From positions 21,835,835 through 21,899,834 of the forward strand of contig CM042955.1 of the NCBI GenBank assembly GCA_023678885.1: a stretch of DNA of 64,000 nt, in the 5' to 3' direction. The stretch is from Pogostemon cablin. Taxonomy: Eukaryota; Streptophyta; Magnoliopsida; Lamiales; Lamiaceae. This document shows positions 1 to 10,718 of the stretch, one piece after another. A program made the translations under genes and the position numbers. The notes under the pieces were generated by a model. It was not told where the DNA came from and did no database searches. It saw only the letters and a list, made by a program, of their open reading frames with translations. The stretch's first letter is position 1, and each line of letters starts with the position of its first letter.

Positions 1-111
1 AATGTTCTATGTTTGATTTGCGTTTATTATTTCATATTTAGGTTTAATAAATCTTTTTCGAATCTCTCTTATATACACCTACAAACTCTATTAACATTTA
101 CTTCATCCTTA

Positions 112-551
112 GAGCATCTCCAAAAGACTCAACAAATTAAAATAATATCAAATTTTGAAGAGTAATCAACTAAAACATCACTCCAATAAGCTCTCTTTAT
201 TTTAACTTTTAATTAAACATAACAAATTTTACTATTCAAATTTAAAGACCCAAATCAAATTCTTTAAAATTAAATGCATTAGATGATTATTGTTTTCAAT
301 GCATTTTTTTTAAAATAAATATCATGGAATGAAGAGTAAAATCAATATTAAATTGTGTTAATAATAAAAAATAAATAAAAGTAAATGAATAGAAAATATG
401 TATATTTAATTACTATGGGGATTAGAGAAAATAAAAATCAAATATAAAGAGTGTGTGGAATACTTTTTAAAGTACCTCTCTTTAAACTAAAAATCCTCTC
501 TATTTTATTAAGATTCTCTTCAAATTTTAAAGATGTTCTTGGAGTGGCTCT
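112..551. mobile_element. Harbinger-like MITE candidate
   Basis: The ends are imperfect inverted repeats: gagcatctccaa at the left against ttggagtggctc at the right. TTA lies just outside both ends (109-111 and 552-554), as expected of the 3-bp target duplication of PIF/Harbinger elements. The interior is about 440 bp of AT-rich DNA with no open frame. The exact right edge is uncertain by one base because gctct or gctc can be taken as the end. Bases 1-108 hold nothing recognisable. Confidence 0.5.
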
Positions 552-932
552 TTATCATTTTTTTTTTGAAAACAGCCAATAGATTTGAGTACAAGGGGTA
601 CTCAATCCTTACAAGAAAATAAATTATACTAACAACTTGTCTTAAGACAAACTATATGATTGGAAATCCAATCATTGAAAGAATAGTGTGTTCTAAGCCC
701 CACCCTTAATTCTAATCCAATTCCAAGTTCTAAACATGAACAACTCAAAAACACCTTCCAAGTGTCCGTTCTTCCCTTCGAAAGCAACACCATTTCGCCA
801 TTTCCAAATGCTCTATATAACTCCAAGCCACAGGGCATTCCAATTGGTAGCCTTCATACCCTTCAACTTAGATCCAGTGTGCGCTTCAAAGTTAAGAATC
901 GGTATTATATTCCCCGTTGAATGAATCCCAAA

Positions 933-1499
933 CTATTTCCTGAACAAAGACCATAAAGGATATATCATATTATATCCAAAGAAAAGATGTTCCTCTGTTT
1001 CCTCAGCATCGTTGCATAATGGACATATGGTGTTTTCAACATTCACTCCTCGTCCAGCAAGATTAACTTTTGTAGCGGTCCTTCCTTTAAAAATTCTCCA
1101 TGCAAGTAATTTGACTTTTCTTGGGGCATTACATCTCCATAATTTGCTCCATGCTTCAACATCTCTTAACGGACAGATATCTTGACACCTGTCATACAAA
1201 GCCACATATATTGATTTAACTGAATAGAGGCCAGTGCTCTCAAGCTTCCACACCCATAGGTCCTTTGTGTAAACCCCTGGTTTGTACCTACTCAAAATCA
1301 TCATAAGTTCAGATAGTGAGTTGTATTCCCAATCATATAAGTTACACCTCCAAGTGATATTCCACTGCCACATCCCATCATTATCCCAATTTCCCATCTC
1401 CTTTACAATTTTTTTCTTTTTCCTTTGACAACATGAATAGTCGTAGAAAACTATTAATTTGAGGTTTGTCTCCACACCACGTATCACTCTAGAAATCAA
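933..1499 (-). pseudogene. LINE ORF2 C-terminal zinc-binding RT domain (zf-RVT)
   Basis: A 188-residue open stretch. Its centre reads WSKLWRCNAPRKVKLLAWR, then a C-P-L-C ... E-E-T-E-E-H-L-F-F cluster, the signature of the zf-RVT domain at the C-terminus of plant LINE ORF2. In active elements this cysteine/histidine module is thought to help bind template RNA. It belongs to the same broken frame as the reverse transcriptase pieces downstream. The region 568-932, between this domain and the poly(A), is LINE 3' tail with no other gene. Confidence 0.85.
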
Positions 1500-1644
1500 T
1501 CTCCTCTCTATTGCCCAATTTTCTCACCAAATTCTCCCTCACCCAATCCCCTCTATTACCCTTTGTAATTTTAAAGAGATCCCAGAACCACCTCAACCAA
1601 TTACCCCTTCCTCTTCTCCATCCACTACCATCATTCTCCATGTC

Positions 1645-1923
1645 TCACATCCTAGCCAAATCCCCATACTTAGAAGTAAGGATTTTATGCCAGAAGTGAT
1701 TAGGAGAAGTATGAAACTTCCAAACCCATTTGCCAAGAAGTGACAAGTTGAAACACTCAATATCCTTGATCCCCAACCCTCCATACTCCTTGGTAGTGCA
1801 CACGTTTTTCCAGCTCACCCATTTAATTTTATCTCTCTCAACACCTACTCCCCACAAAAATCTTCTTTGGATGCTGGTTAAAGATTTTAAAATATGTATT
1901 GGAGCATGGTAGAAGGCAAGCAA
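1645..1923 (-). pseudogene. LINE ORF2 post-RT segment
   Basis: Ninety-two residues with the pattern IQRRFLWGVGVERDKIKWVSW followed by GGLGIKDIECFNLSLLGKW, the typical region between the RT catalytic core and the zf-RVT tail of plant LINEs. It lies between those two domains here and is separated from each by frame damage. The plus-strand open frames over the same bases are antisense shadows with no coding character. Confidence 0.85.
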
Positions 1924-2056
1924 GAAAGTAGGAATGTATTAAGAACAGAATTGATAAGGGTAGCCCGTCCCGCAATCGATAAGCACTTCGATTTCCAAGT
2001 ACTTAGCTTTTTTTTAGTTTTTCAACCACAGGATCCCAAATTCTCCTATTTTTTGT

Positions 2057-2929
2057 TCAAGTACCAACAAGGATACCAAGATATTTAAATGGAACGTACC
2101 CAATTTTGCAGTTGAGAATTTGTGTGGCATAGGTGGAAGCTCCATCATCTTTATTGAATAAAAATATCTCACTTTTGAAGAAATTGATCTTCAACCCCAA
2201 TGCTAACTCCACCCATCTCAAGATTGCTTTCAAGGAATAAAGACTTCCCCTGCAACCGTCATTAAAGAAAACTATATCATCAGCATATTGTAGGATATCC
2301 AAATCGATCATATCTTTCCCAATTTTCAAAGGGGTATATAGAAGGCTCTCTCTTTCTCTTCCAACAAAACTTCTTATACCATCCGCCGCCACCAAAAAGA
2401 GAAAGGGTGACAATGGATCCCCATGTCTCAAACCTTTGCTAGGAAAGAATTCACTTGTTGGGCTTCCATTCACCAAAACTGAGACTGAAGCAGATTTTAA
2501 ACATTCTTGAACCCATCTCCTCCATTTGCTACTGAAGTTCATCTTATCCAGCACCAAGTCGATAAAGCTCCAATCAATCGTGTCATATGCCTTAGAGAAA
2601 TCTACTTTGAATATGGCTGGTTCTTTATTGCACTTTTTAATCTCATCGATAGCTCTATTAAGCACCAGCACACTATCCACCAACTGTCTACCACTGATGA
2701 AGGCCGACTGTTCCTGAGATATAATATCATCCATGACTGTACTCATATGGTTAGCTAAGATCTTTGCAATAATCTTATAGAGACATCCGATTAACGAAAT
2801 AGGGCGATAGTCTTCAATTTTCAAAGGATTATTTTTCTTAGGAACCAAAGAGATGAAAGAAGCATTCAATCCTTTGACAATCTTCCCACTGCTTTCAAAA
2901 TCAAAAACAAAGTCACAAATATCCCCCAT
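2057..2929 (-). pseudogene. LINE reverse transcriptase domain
   Basis: A 290-residue frame covers most of the RT palm. Visible motifs in order: ISLVPKKNNP.KIEDYRPISL, SAFISGRQLVDSVLVLNRAID, the catalytic VDFSKAYDTIDW, LRHGDPLSPFLFLVAADG (the usual QGDPLSP has H for Q), and QYADDIVFF with both catalytic aspartates kept. The enzyme would copy the LINE RNA at a nicked target in the nucleus. The frame has lost its natural start and continues as broken pieces on both sides, so no active enzyme is expected. Confidence 0.92.
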
Positions 2930-3004
2930 TATAATTTTCCATTCCTGTTTAATTACCTTGAAATTAATATTATCAGGCCCCAGGCTCTTTTTGCTTCCAC
3001 ACTG

Positions 3005-3244
3005 CTAAACTGCTTTACAGATTTCCTCTTCTGTGATCTTGCTATCTAGCCATTCCTTATCGTCTTGATTCAACCTTTTAACTCCCATATCCTTTGCTGT
3101 AATTTTAAAGGATTGAGCCTCCATCATGAACATCTTACTGAAGTATTCATGAATGCCTTTCTTAGTGTTGTCTACCCCTTCAGTCCATTTGTCTTCTATA
3201 AGAATTCCGTTGATTTCTCCTTTTTTCCTATGTGAGTTTACCAC
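3005..3244 (-). pseudogene. LINE ORF2 linker between endonuclease and RT
   Basis: Seventy-nine residues beginning MVNSHRKKGEINGILIEDKW and ending with an EEEI.KAV segment. This is the linker that precedes the RT core in plant LINE ORF2 proteins. It lies directly upstream of the RT on the minus strand and is cut from it by an in-frame stop near 3004. Confidence 0.75.
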
Positions 3245-3458
3245 TGCATCGAAAAATTTAGAGTTTTCTTCCCCTTCTTTAATCCACTGATTTCTAGCCC
3301 TTTGGAAAGCCAGAGTTGCTTCAGCGATTTTAGCTTACTTGATGTCATTCAAACATCCTCTTATTTCCATTGCCAGCTGATAAGGGAGCACTGAAGATTC
3401 ATTGATTTTGTCAATTTCTTCAATGCGTGACTTGGCCCTATCAGCTGCCATGTGCATC

Positions 3459-3791
3459 TCAATATCCAGACGTTTGCCCCAATATTTCAGGTCCTTTTTG
3501 ATAAACTTTAGTTTTTTTTACTTTAAAACCCGCATGGCCACAAATATTGTACCCCAACCATTTCTCTTTGAAAAACTTATCAAAATCCTTATGCATAATC
3601 CAACTGTTCTTTATTTTGAAGGGTTTCTGACCCCAGTCAATCCTTCTGTTTTCTACAATTAACGGGCAATTATCTGAAAACATCCTCGAAAGTGCCCATA
3701 AGAAAGAGTCCGACCAATTTGCCATTCCCATGTTGTTCAAAAACACCCTATCCAATCTTGAAGCGGCTGCGTGATGAGAGTATAAATTCAC
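3459..3791 (-). pseudogene. LINE endonuclease (EEP fold) C-terminal remnant
   Basis: The first 40 residues contain SRLDRVF and SDNCPLIV, matching the last strands of the exonuclease-endonuclease-phosphatase domain of LINE ORF2 (the active-site motif is normally SDHCP; here H is N). The upstream part of the domain is absent because the LINE copy ends at about 3793. After the motif the frame runs into the linker toward RT. Confidence 0.8.
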
Positions 3792-3796
3792 ATGTT

Positions 3797-4797
3797 TTGG
3801 GCTCTGATTTGCGTAGAAATTGAGTACGATTTAGTCTTTTATTAAGACGAATCAGTATGTTTATGGGAAAAGTCACGAATCAGAGGATACAAGGGCTATT
3901 TGAGGATATTTGTATAGAAAAACAGGTGAAAAAGGCTCAGAATTGGAAGACACGATTTTGGAGGCGAGATTAGAGTGTTGTTTGACCAAGATAGCATGTT
4001 CGACCAACATCAGTTTGGTCAAACAGAGGGTGACAAGTCAAGCAGATTGCCAAAACCCATCCAGAGAAGTAGCTCGACTTTGAGGTGTTGCTCAACCAAC
4101 ATCGACTTGGTCGAGTGGATGAGAAGAAGTCGAACAAAGTGGATAAAAGTTACAGTGAGCTCGTTCGACTTGAAGGGCTTGCTCGACCAAGCATCAATGT
4201 CGTCGAGCAAGAGCAGTTTGGTCAAACAGAATGCAAAAATCATCCAGAGATCTTGCTCGACTAGTAGCTCCTTGTTCGACCAGTATGCCTTGGTTGAACG
4301 GCGTGTCGCTGATGCTATTTATGGTAATTTTGGATGTCTTTTATCAAATTTGACGTGTGCTTCAAACAAAGGCATATCCTAAGCCCATAAGGAGGTCCTA
4401 TGAGTATAAAAGAAGAGCTTTCGCAGGAAGAAAAAACAACATACATAACACAAGACAACACACATCTTCCTTCATCCACCAAACCCTACCATCATCCAAA
4501 GGGGTCGTGAGAGAGGTTCATCTAGCGAGTCAAGTAAGATCATACCAACTAGCCATGATTGTTCCCAGATCAATCATGGGCTAGAACCACCTTGGTAGTT
4601 CTAGGGTTATGAAAGTTTTATGAGTTAATCGAATTTCCATGTGTAAACTCCGTACAACACTACTTGTAGTATATTTTATATAAGATTGTACTTTTTCAAT
4701 TCATACTCAAGGTCGTTTTGTGCATCATTAACTGTTATGTAGAGTCTGAATACATCTCTTGGTTATTGATTGAGTGCGTTCACCGCTGAGCAGAATA
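3797..4797 (+). mobile_element. LTR fragment, Athila-like family T2
   Basis: Bases 4560-4797 align with the solo LTR at 35880-36110: both carry catgggctag, a ggtagttytagggtt block, ttacaacactacttgtag and gattgagtgcg. It is therefore a plus-oriented partial LTR of that family. The left edge abuts the truncated LINE and the right edge is cut at about 4797, where minus-strand Athila sequence begins. Positions 3975-4310 carry an array of gctcgacc/ggtcgagc words. The 135-residue open frame through this array is repeat-derived and not credible as a gene. Confidence 0.7.
3975..4310. repeat. Degenerate TCGACC/GGTCGA word array in the LTR
   Basis: Short words such as tgctcgaccaac, ttggtcgagtgg and gctcgactag recur about every 20-40 bases on both strands. 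They form many small inverted pairs about 175-515 bases from the LTR start. A second array of the same words lies at 5100-5760. Other LTR families in this window have different palindromic words at the equivalent place. Confidence 0.75.
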
Positions 4798-5099
4798 TGA
4801 TATCAATTTGATATATATATATAGCACGATCAAAAGGCTCAAATACTCATAAGGTTAATAGAATCCTAAGCACTCTTCAAAGCATGCAATCAACATCAAT
4901 TTCTTATGAACTACAAGTACAAATAGAACATGCTTGCCGTTAAAATATTATCATGCATCAATATAAGAGCCCATTCATATCATGAATTCATCCCAGGCAC
5001 ATAACACTAGAACTTACTGTTATGAAATGGTGCTCGAGAAAGGGTGACGGAGGTGGGTGTATCGAATGGGATGAAATACCTTTTAAAACTGCTCCCAGC

Positions 5100-5760
5100 C
5101 CCCATTCGACCTCAGCTCAACTTGTTAGAGATGGTCGAACAACGTTTATAAGTCGAACAACCCAGATCTGACCTTTAAAATTGCTTAGTTCGACCTGAAT
5201 TTTTTGGTCAAATAGCACTCGGAAGTCGAGCAACGCGTGTAGTCGAGTCCCTATTTTTTCTTGACTTGTTTGACTTCTGTTCGACCTCTATGTCTTAGTC
5301 GAACAACTCGTGCTAAGTCGAATGATGTCTCTGGATAATTTCAACATTTTGCTCGACCTTTGTTCGACTTAGATTCCTTCGTCGAACAACATGGTCGAGG
5401 TCGAACAACCTTTCTGGACAACTTGTGCATTTTGCTCGACCTTCATTCGACCTAATGCTAGTGGTCGAACAGGTGCTGAAAGTCTAGTAACTTGCCTTGT
5501 CGTGCCTCTTGTTCTTCTCTGTCTTGCTCGACCATCGTTCGACTTCATACTCCCGATCGAGCAACCATTAATGGGTCGAACAAACTCTCTAGAAGTTTTT
5601 CCCACTTTGTACGACCGGTGCTCGACTCTAGCTTCGTGGTCGAGCAACAAGAGTTTAGTCGAACAACCTCTTTGGAAGATTTTCATCATTTGCTCGACCA
5701 TTGCTCGACCAAAAAGCCTTGTCGAATAGCTCATGTTAGGTCGAACAACTCACGATCTTC
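5100..5760. repeat. Second TCGACC/GGTCGAA word array
   Basis: Words tcgacc, gtcgaaca and gctcgacc recur more than twenty times in about 650 bases, on both strands, within the 3' non-coding part of the Athila fragment. The open frames at 5369-5734 (-) and 5391-5932 (+) exist because the repeat words lack stops; their predicted products are repetitive and resemble no family. Confidence 0.75.
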
Positions 5761-6139
5761 CTCAATTTCGTACCCTTCTCGTATCTCCCTGCAACATTCA
5801 ACTCTAGGACAACATCAAGTATCAAGATATCCAAAAATTAAGCTAGAAAAACCATATAACATCAAGTGTAACTCTGCAATCACACCAAAACAACAACTCT
5901 CACTAAGCACTAGGAAAATTGCAAAAAATTGATGCATCAAAACCGGCTAAAGTTTTAATACACCGCAAAAAATCATCTTCCCTAGCAAACGTTACAAAGA
6001 AAAGATCATATTCTCCGTGCTATAATGAGGTAAGTACATCACTCCCCCCAAACTAAGTTTGTAAATAGATATAATTTCCGAATGATAAGCACGTCGAATA
6101 TAAAAATTTCTTACTCACACTAATGAAATTAAAGCAATA

Positions 6140-6192
6140 AAATGGTAGGGAAAGCCCCCAACAGGCGCTCATGTTTAACGTCGGAGAGTCAC
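6140..6192 (-). other. Conserved Athila 3' block (GACGTTAAAC...TGTTGGG)
   Basis: On the minus strand the block reads gtgactctccgacgttaaac, then a short spacer, then cctgttgggg. The same block occurs at 54028-54063 on the plus strand just after the last coding frame of the other Athila element. I recall similar blocks after the integrase gene in other plant gypsy elements. Its role (RNA structure, processing or packaging) is not known to me. Confidence 0.6.
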
Positions 6193-6454
6193 GATGGTAC
6201 CAATCTAGTGCAAGGTATCCTCAAAGAGGACACAAGCATCATCTGGCGACTTGTAATGCTTCAAACGATGCCCATTCGCCGCGATAATATCCCTTTGTCC
6301 ATAAGCTCAAAACTCTCCCATCCGCAGGCTCTATGGATAATGAATGGCCCCGTCCACTTCGATTTCAATTTTTCTGCGAAGAGCTTCAAGCGAGAATTAA
6401 AAATAATACCTCATCACCTAACTTGAACTCCTTGTATGAGATCTTCGAATCATG

Positions 6455-7068
6455 TCATTTCTTCATTCTCTCCTTGTAGATCTCCGAGTTCTTATAAGCA
6501 CGATTCCTAAACTCATTCAATTGATTAATATGAGTTATCCTCAACTCCCTTTGATCCTTTAAGGATAAGTTCAAACTTCTCAATGCCCAAAAAGCTTTGT
6601 GTTGAATCTCTACGGGCAAGTGGCACGGCTTCCCATAGACAATTTGATACGGTGACATATCCAGCACCGTCTTATGAGCAGTCCGGAACCACCATAAAAC
6701 ATCATCGAGCTTAATAGCCCAATCCTTTCTATTGGTTCCGACTACCTTCTCCAAGATTTGCTTCACTTAGTGGTTGGAGACTTCCGCTTGCCCATTCGCT
6801 TGAGGGTGATAGGGTGTAGTAACCCTATGCTTGACTCCATAATCCTTAAGCACCTTTTCAAGAAGCTTGTTGACGAAGTGAGAACCTCCATCACTCACTA
6901 ATGCTCTAGGAACTCCATAACGGGCAAAAATATATTTCTTCAAGAAAGATAACACAGTCTGTGAATCATTCACGTGAGTGGGAATGGCTTCCACCTACTT
7001 AGAAACATAGTCCACAACTAAGAGAATGTAGAAAAATCCATTAGATGGGGAAAAAGACCCCATGAAAT
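6455..7068 (-). pseudogene. Athila-type integrase, partial
   Basis: Three consecutive segments match the retroviral-type integrase of Athila elements: a strand ending INFMG...NGFFYIL..VDYVSK, then VEAIPTHVNDSQTVLSFLKK with YGVPRALVSDGGSHF and YHPQANGQAE (D-D-E core with aspartate in SDGG and glutamate in AE), then DDVLWWFRTAHKT...SPYQIVYGK and a WALRSLNLSL tail. Stops at about 6767 and 6992 break the frame. The N-terminal zinc-binding part is missing because an LTR is inserted at 7069. Integrase would join the DNA copy to the host chromosome; this copy cannot. Confidence 0.9.
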
Positions 7069-8630
7069 TGATTGATCGTATATAGTCGGGATGACCAATT
7101 AAAGAATTTATCGAACCACATGGAGGAAGGTACTAGAGTTTAAGCGATCTCAAGTTTATCATGATTTTATAAGGACTACGGAATGGGATGGATAGCTTGT
7201 AAATAAATGCAATGAAACTAATACAAGAACAAGAAATAAATAAATGCAAGATAAATGGATTCCAAATGATGCAAGGATGAGATTAGAAACAATCATGGTG
7301 TAGGTAATAAAGAAATCATGCAATTAATTCTAATTTCTCATGGACGTGGCATAAGAGCGATCACTAATTCCATCTAAACTCTCTCTCGAGATGGATAGGA
7401 TGTAGTCCCTTAATAAGGCTCCAAAATGCATATAGGATCGAGATCAAAGTGAACACCTCCCACTAAGTACTAATTACTCTACGAGTTCCCTAATTAGGTA
7501 CTAAACCATAGGCAATATTCCCTTTTAAGGTACTATGAATTAATTAATGGCTTGGTTCTCCTCACCTAATCAATCAATCTCTCGATTAAGCTAATCAAAT
7601 ATTCTATCAATGGGTTCTAGATCTATAAGGATATCTCTATCTCATTCTAAATTAATACACATGAAGTGTATGATGAAATGATTCAATGAACTATCCAAAG
7701 CACATAATTGATTTCTCAATCTAATCATATGCCCATGACAATTAATCACACATGTCATCATATAAATCAAGCAATACACAATCAATGATAAAAATAGCAC
7801 AAAGCCCATTCAAGATTAAAATCAAATTGCATAAAAACTAAATTATCCAACACCAATCATGGAGCTAATCTCACAAAGGAGATTAGCCTATCATAGTCTT
7901 AGAGAAAATAATATAGACAATTGTATCTATAAATCTCATGACAAATCTATAAAGAAGTTCACAAAAATTAGAATTAGATTCCCCCTTTGAAGTGTTTCAA
8001 TGGAGATCTCCTTCTTCTTCTTATAATCTTCACTCTCCCTTGCTTCCTTGATCACTTGGATGGTGGATTTGATGGAGGGGATCAAGTGTAGATGGATGGA
8101 TGGTGAATGGATGAAGATGATGGTGTGAAATGGAGGAAATGGTGTGTGATGTGTGTGTCCAAGTGAAACCCTTCTCCCTTCAAAATTTAGAAATGAGAGT
8201 ATTTATAATGGTGGAGGATCAAAGACATTAGGGCAAAATTTGGATCATGGGCTTAAGTGAGAAATGGGCCTTTTTGTGTAAAATTCAAATTCTTCAGGAA
8301 CACGGCCATGCCACCTCACACGGCCTAAAAGAGGCCGTGTTTCTTCTGTAACACGGACGGCCAAACATGACCGTGTTTCTCCTTCAGCCCGTGTTTCTTT
8401 CTATTATTCATTTGTTGCTCGTTTCAACTCAGAATTGAGATCCCTTTTTTCTCACGTCTTTCTTTTCGCGTCTAGAATCTATTTTTACTTGGAAATCATA
8501 TGTTTAAGCTCATTCTCACACATTTCCATAAAAACACAAAACACCACCAAAATTTACACAAAATACGGATGAAATAATACAAAATACATATAAAAAGACA
8601 TTAAAATCTAGGCAAAAATATCACTCATCA
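7069..8630 (-). mobile_element. 3' LTR of an Athila-like element, family T1
   Basis: On the minus strand it begins TGATGAGTGATATTTTTGCC and ends ...CAATCA, matching the complete family LTRs at 27399-28913 and 31645-33211 in length (1,562 bp) and in end sequence. A purine tract (ctttaagtttggggtg, 8631-8646) directly precedes it, so it is the 3' LTR of a minus-strand element whose interior survives only to about 8718. It sits inside the integrase fragment; gaaat (7064-7068) is the candidate left target duplication. A GC-rich acacgg/ccgtgt word array lies at 8300-8395. Confidence 0.85.
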
Positions 8631-8718
8631 CACCCCAAACTTAAAGTGTTGTGCGTCCCTAAACAATAAAAATGATAAACAAAGGGGCCACATAGAAAAA
8701 GACTAAACGAACAACTTA
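8631..8718 (-). other. Polypurine tract and short 3' internal remnant of a T1 element
   Basis: The minus strand reads ...gggacgcacaacacttt then aagtttggggtg directly before the LTR start. The parallel stretch 11729-11820 next to another T1 LTR is clearly homologous (aagtttgggggt, gaggacgaaccacac). Homology stops at about 8718, where copia sequence begins. Confidence 0.75.
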
Positions 8719-8731
8719 TGCTCTGATACCA
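8719..8731 (-). other. Copia primer-binding site (tRNA-Met initiator)
   Basis: The minus strand reads TGGTATCAGAGCA, complementary to the 3' end of plant initiator tRNA-Met, two bases after the LTR end ...ACCAACA. This fixes the LTR at 8734 onward as a 5' LTR on the minus strand. Everything downstream of the primer site is missing. Confidence 0.85.
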
Positions 8732-8733
8732 AT

Positions 8734-10111
8734 TGTTGGTATTTAGATCTTTTGATTAACGTGAGCCTTTAGGGTTCCATCCGTATCTATATCAGCGGAA
8801 GTAAGAAAACATAGAAACGTATTACCTTTCACCAGGTTATGTTGAAGGAGAAGGATTCTCGCCGGCAGCCTGCGCAGTCTCACCGTTTAGGGCATAACTC
8901 TATCGTCTGATCTCTGATTGGAGTGATCTATATGCCAAAACAATTCTCTCTTACGTGGCTTTCCAGCAGTATATCACACATTCAGTTTTGATTTCTAAAA
9001 GATTTTATAAAAATCGTGCAAGTTGATGGACAGAAACAGCAAACGATCTTCCGATCTTCTATTGTATTCCTAAGCCACATCTTGACGTTAGTGTGGACAA
9101 CAATCTACAAGACGAACTCAATCTACAGCCCTATTCTGCCTCTCATGGTTTTATGCATGTGTTATTGATTATTCGGACTGCTGAGATTGGCTATTATATA
9201 GGCTACAACAGGGACCAGGAGGAGAAATTAGGGTTTGGGCCTCCCATTGGGCTTAAGCATCCAAGTTTATGCCAAAACTTATACTTAAGTCCAATAATAA
9301 TAAATCAATCCACTAAAAAAATATTATTGCACTACCACCCTAATCCTAAATTAAGTTTATGGGCTCCTTCTTATTATGAGTCTGTTAATCTCCCCGTGTT
9401 TAAGATTCAAGCCCATTAATTAATTAAGTTACTGACAACTCTATAAATTAATATATTTACCAAGAGTGTACCACTCAACCTTATTATCATGTCAGAATAA
9501 ATCCACCTACAGGGTTTACATGATAATCATTATGAGCTCCTCAAGGAGACATCAACAACCAATTCCGTTAGGACACGGATTCCTTCTACAATTAACAGCA
9601 CACCATAGAGACAGTACCATTTCCCAACTCATCAAGCATATTGATTTATCCTTTAAATCTCACCCATTGATGAATTAAAGAAATAAATACTGGCTTACGT
9701 GTTGTGGTTACTGTATAGGGATTAAGAGTACGAACATCCATAATAATAGAGATCAAGTTTTATTATATAGTTAGTATAAACCAAATGATCTCAACAGCGG
9801 TCCTGCTCAATGCACAAGTGCACTAGTGTAATTTTATTGTCAAGAAAGACTAATATCAAATCACACTACAATCATACCGATAGATAGTCCCCGTCTATCT
9901 CTGTTGTGAACATCTATTTATACTTTATAATGAGCTGATAATATGATCTTCCGTGTGACGTCGCACACCATATTATCTACAGTATAAAGTAAATGAACTT
10001 TTGCAACATCATTATTGAAAGCGTTTGATCACATGATTCTCATTTCAAATAAATTAAATTGTTAAAATATTGTTCATACAAAAAGCTAGGCTATTAGTAT
10101 ACAATACAACA
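8734..10111 (-). mobile_element. Copia 5' LTR (truncated element)
   Basis: The low-coordinate end (TGTTGG on the plus strand) is set by the adjacent primer site. The other end is probably near 10111, where the minus strand reads TGTTGTATTG. An alternative start at about 9796 (TGTTGAGATC) cannot be excluded. It contains no credible gene; the open frames at 9093-9419 and 9466-9678 are chance. The element has lost its whole interior and 3' LTR. Confidence 0.6.
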
Positions 10112-10718
10112 CATATAACCTTTATTCATTAGAATAATTAATATAGGACACTTAATATATCTATTAATTACCATTCTAGAGGATTTGATTTCTCAGATTG
10201 GTAGGTGAGAATTGGGGTTTAATTCCTAAGTACCTATAAAGGAAAGTCTAGTGTACTAGCCTTTAATGGAATTTTACATGAAGTACCTAGAAAGGGAGTA
10301 GGGATTATTCTTCAGCATCTGAGGTTTGAACCAGATTTAGGTGTTAAGTTTACTTTAGAAAAGGAATTTAACATAATTAAGTGATTGTTTTCATAAGAAC
10401 TGCAGGGACTCTAACTGATTGTCTAGTGATTTGATATGACCAATTTAACTAGATTTTCTAGTGCTGTCTATCTTCTCTCTTGAATACTTTCCAAATTTAA
10501 TTATTTGCTATTTTATTATTTTTAGTAATTATTATCTGTATAGTTAATTTAGGTAATTCACTCTTTAAAAACTAGATTTGTCTTAAATTAGAATAGTCAT
10601 AATTAGATTAAATTGTAGATCTATAATTATCCCTTAGGTACGATATTATTTTTACTTGGTCACACGTGGAACTATAACTGATTCCCTATACTTGGGGACA
10701 CACACAAAATTATGAACA
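10112..10718 (+). mobile_element. 3' part of a T2 LTR
   Basis: The blocks gtacctagaaagggagtagg, ctctcttgaatactttcc and acttggggacacac...tatgaaca parallel the second half of the T2 LTRs at 35165-36751 and 47962-49603 (agtacctagaaagggg, acttggggattat). It ends in CA at 10718. Its 5' half is absent, apparently lost at the copia junction. Confidence 0.65.

Larger units (their letters stand above)
558..3793 (-). mobile_element. LINE retrotransposon, 5'-truncated and decayed
   Basis: The fragments in order on the minus strand are endonuclease C-terminus, linker, reverse transcriptase, post-RT region and zinc-binding RT tail, the usual layout of plant L1-type LINE ORF2. The 3' end is a short poly(A), seen as ten T at 558-567 on the plus strand. 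The 5' end stops inside the endonuclease at about 3793, so ORF1 and most of the nuclease are missing, a normal result of incomplete target-primed reverse transcription. I could not find a convincing target-site duplication. The frame is broken by several stops and shifts, so the copy is dead. Confidence 0.9.
4799..7068 (-). mobile_element. Athila-type Ty3/gypsy fragment: integrase and 3' region
   Basis: Read on the minus strand this holds integrase (7068-6455), then the conserved gacgttaaac...tgttggg block (about 6190-6140), a ctaagtttggggggag tract (about 6060-6040), and a long non-coding 3' region to about 4799. The same order occurs in the plus-strand element at 54010-55650, including gcaattttttgc-like sequence and a shared cttatgag...tttgagc stretch. 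It lacks an LTR at its 3' side, where it is cut against the LTR fragment 3797-4797, and is interrupted upstream by an LTR at 7069. Confidence 0.8.

Noticed and set aside
545..3810. Target-site duplication for the LINE (ggctct at 546-551 and 3800-3805)
   Set aside because: Six bases only, offset from the element ends, and the flanks on either side do not extend the match.
5369..5932. Two opposing open frames of 121 and 146 codons
   Set aside because: Produced by the tcgacc/ggtcga word array; the translations are repetitive and match no family.
6040..6062. Purine tract ctaagtttggggggag taken as the polypurine tract next to an LTR
   Set aside because: The same tract occurs at 54185 in the other Athila element, well inside the 3' region and 1.4 kb before its real polypurine tract, so it does not mark an LTR border.
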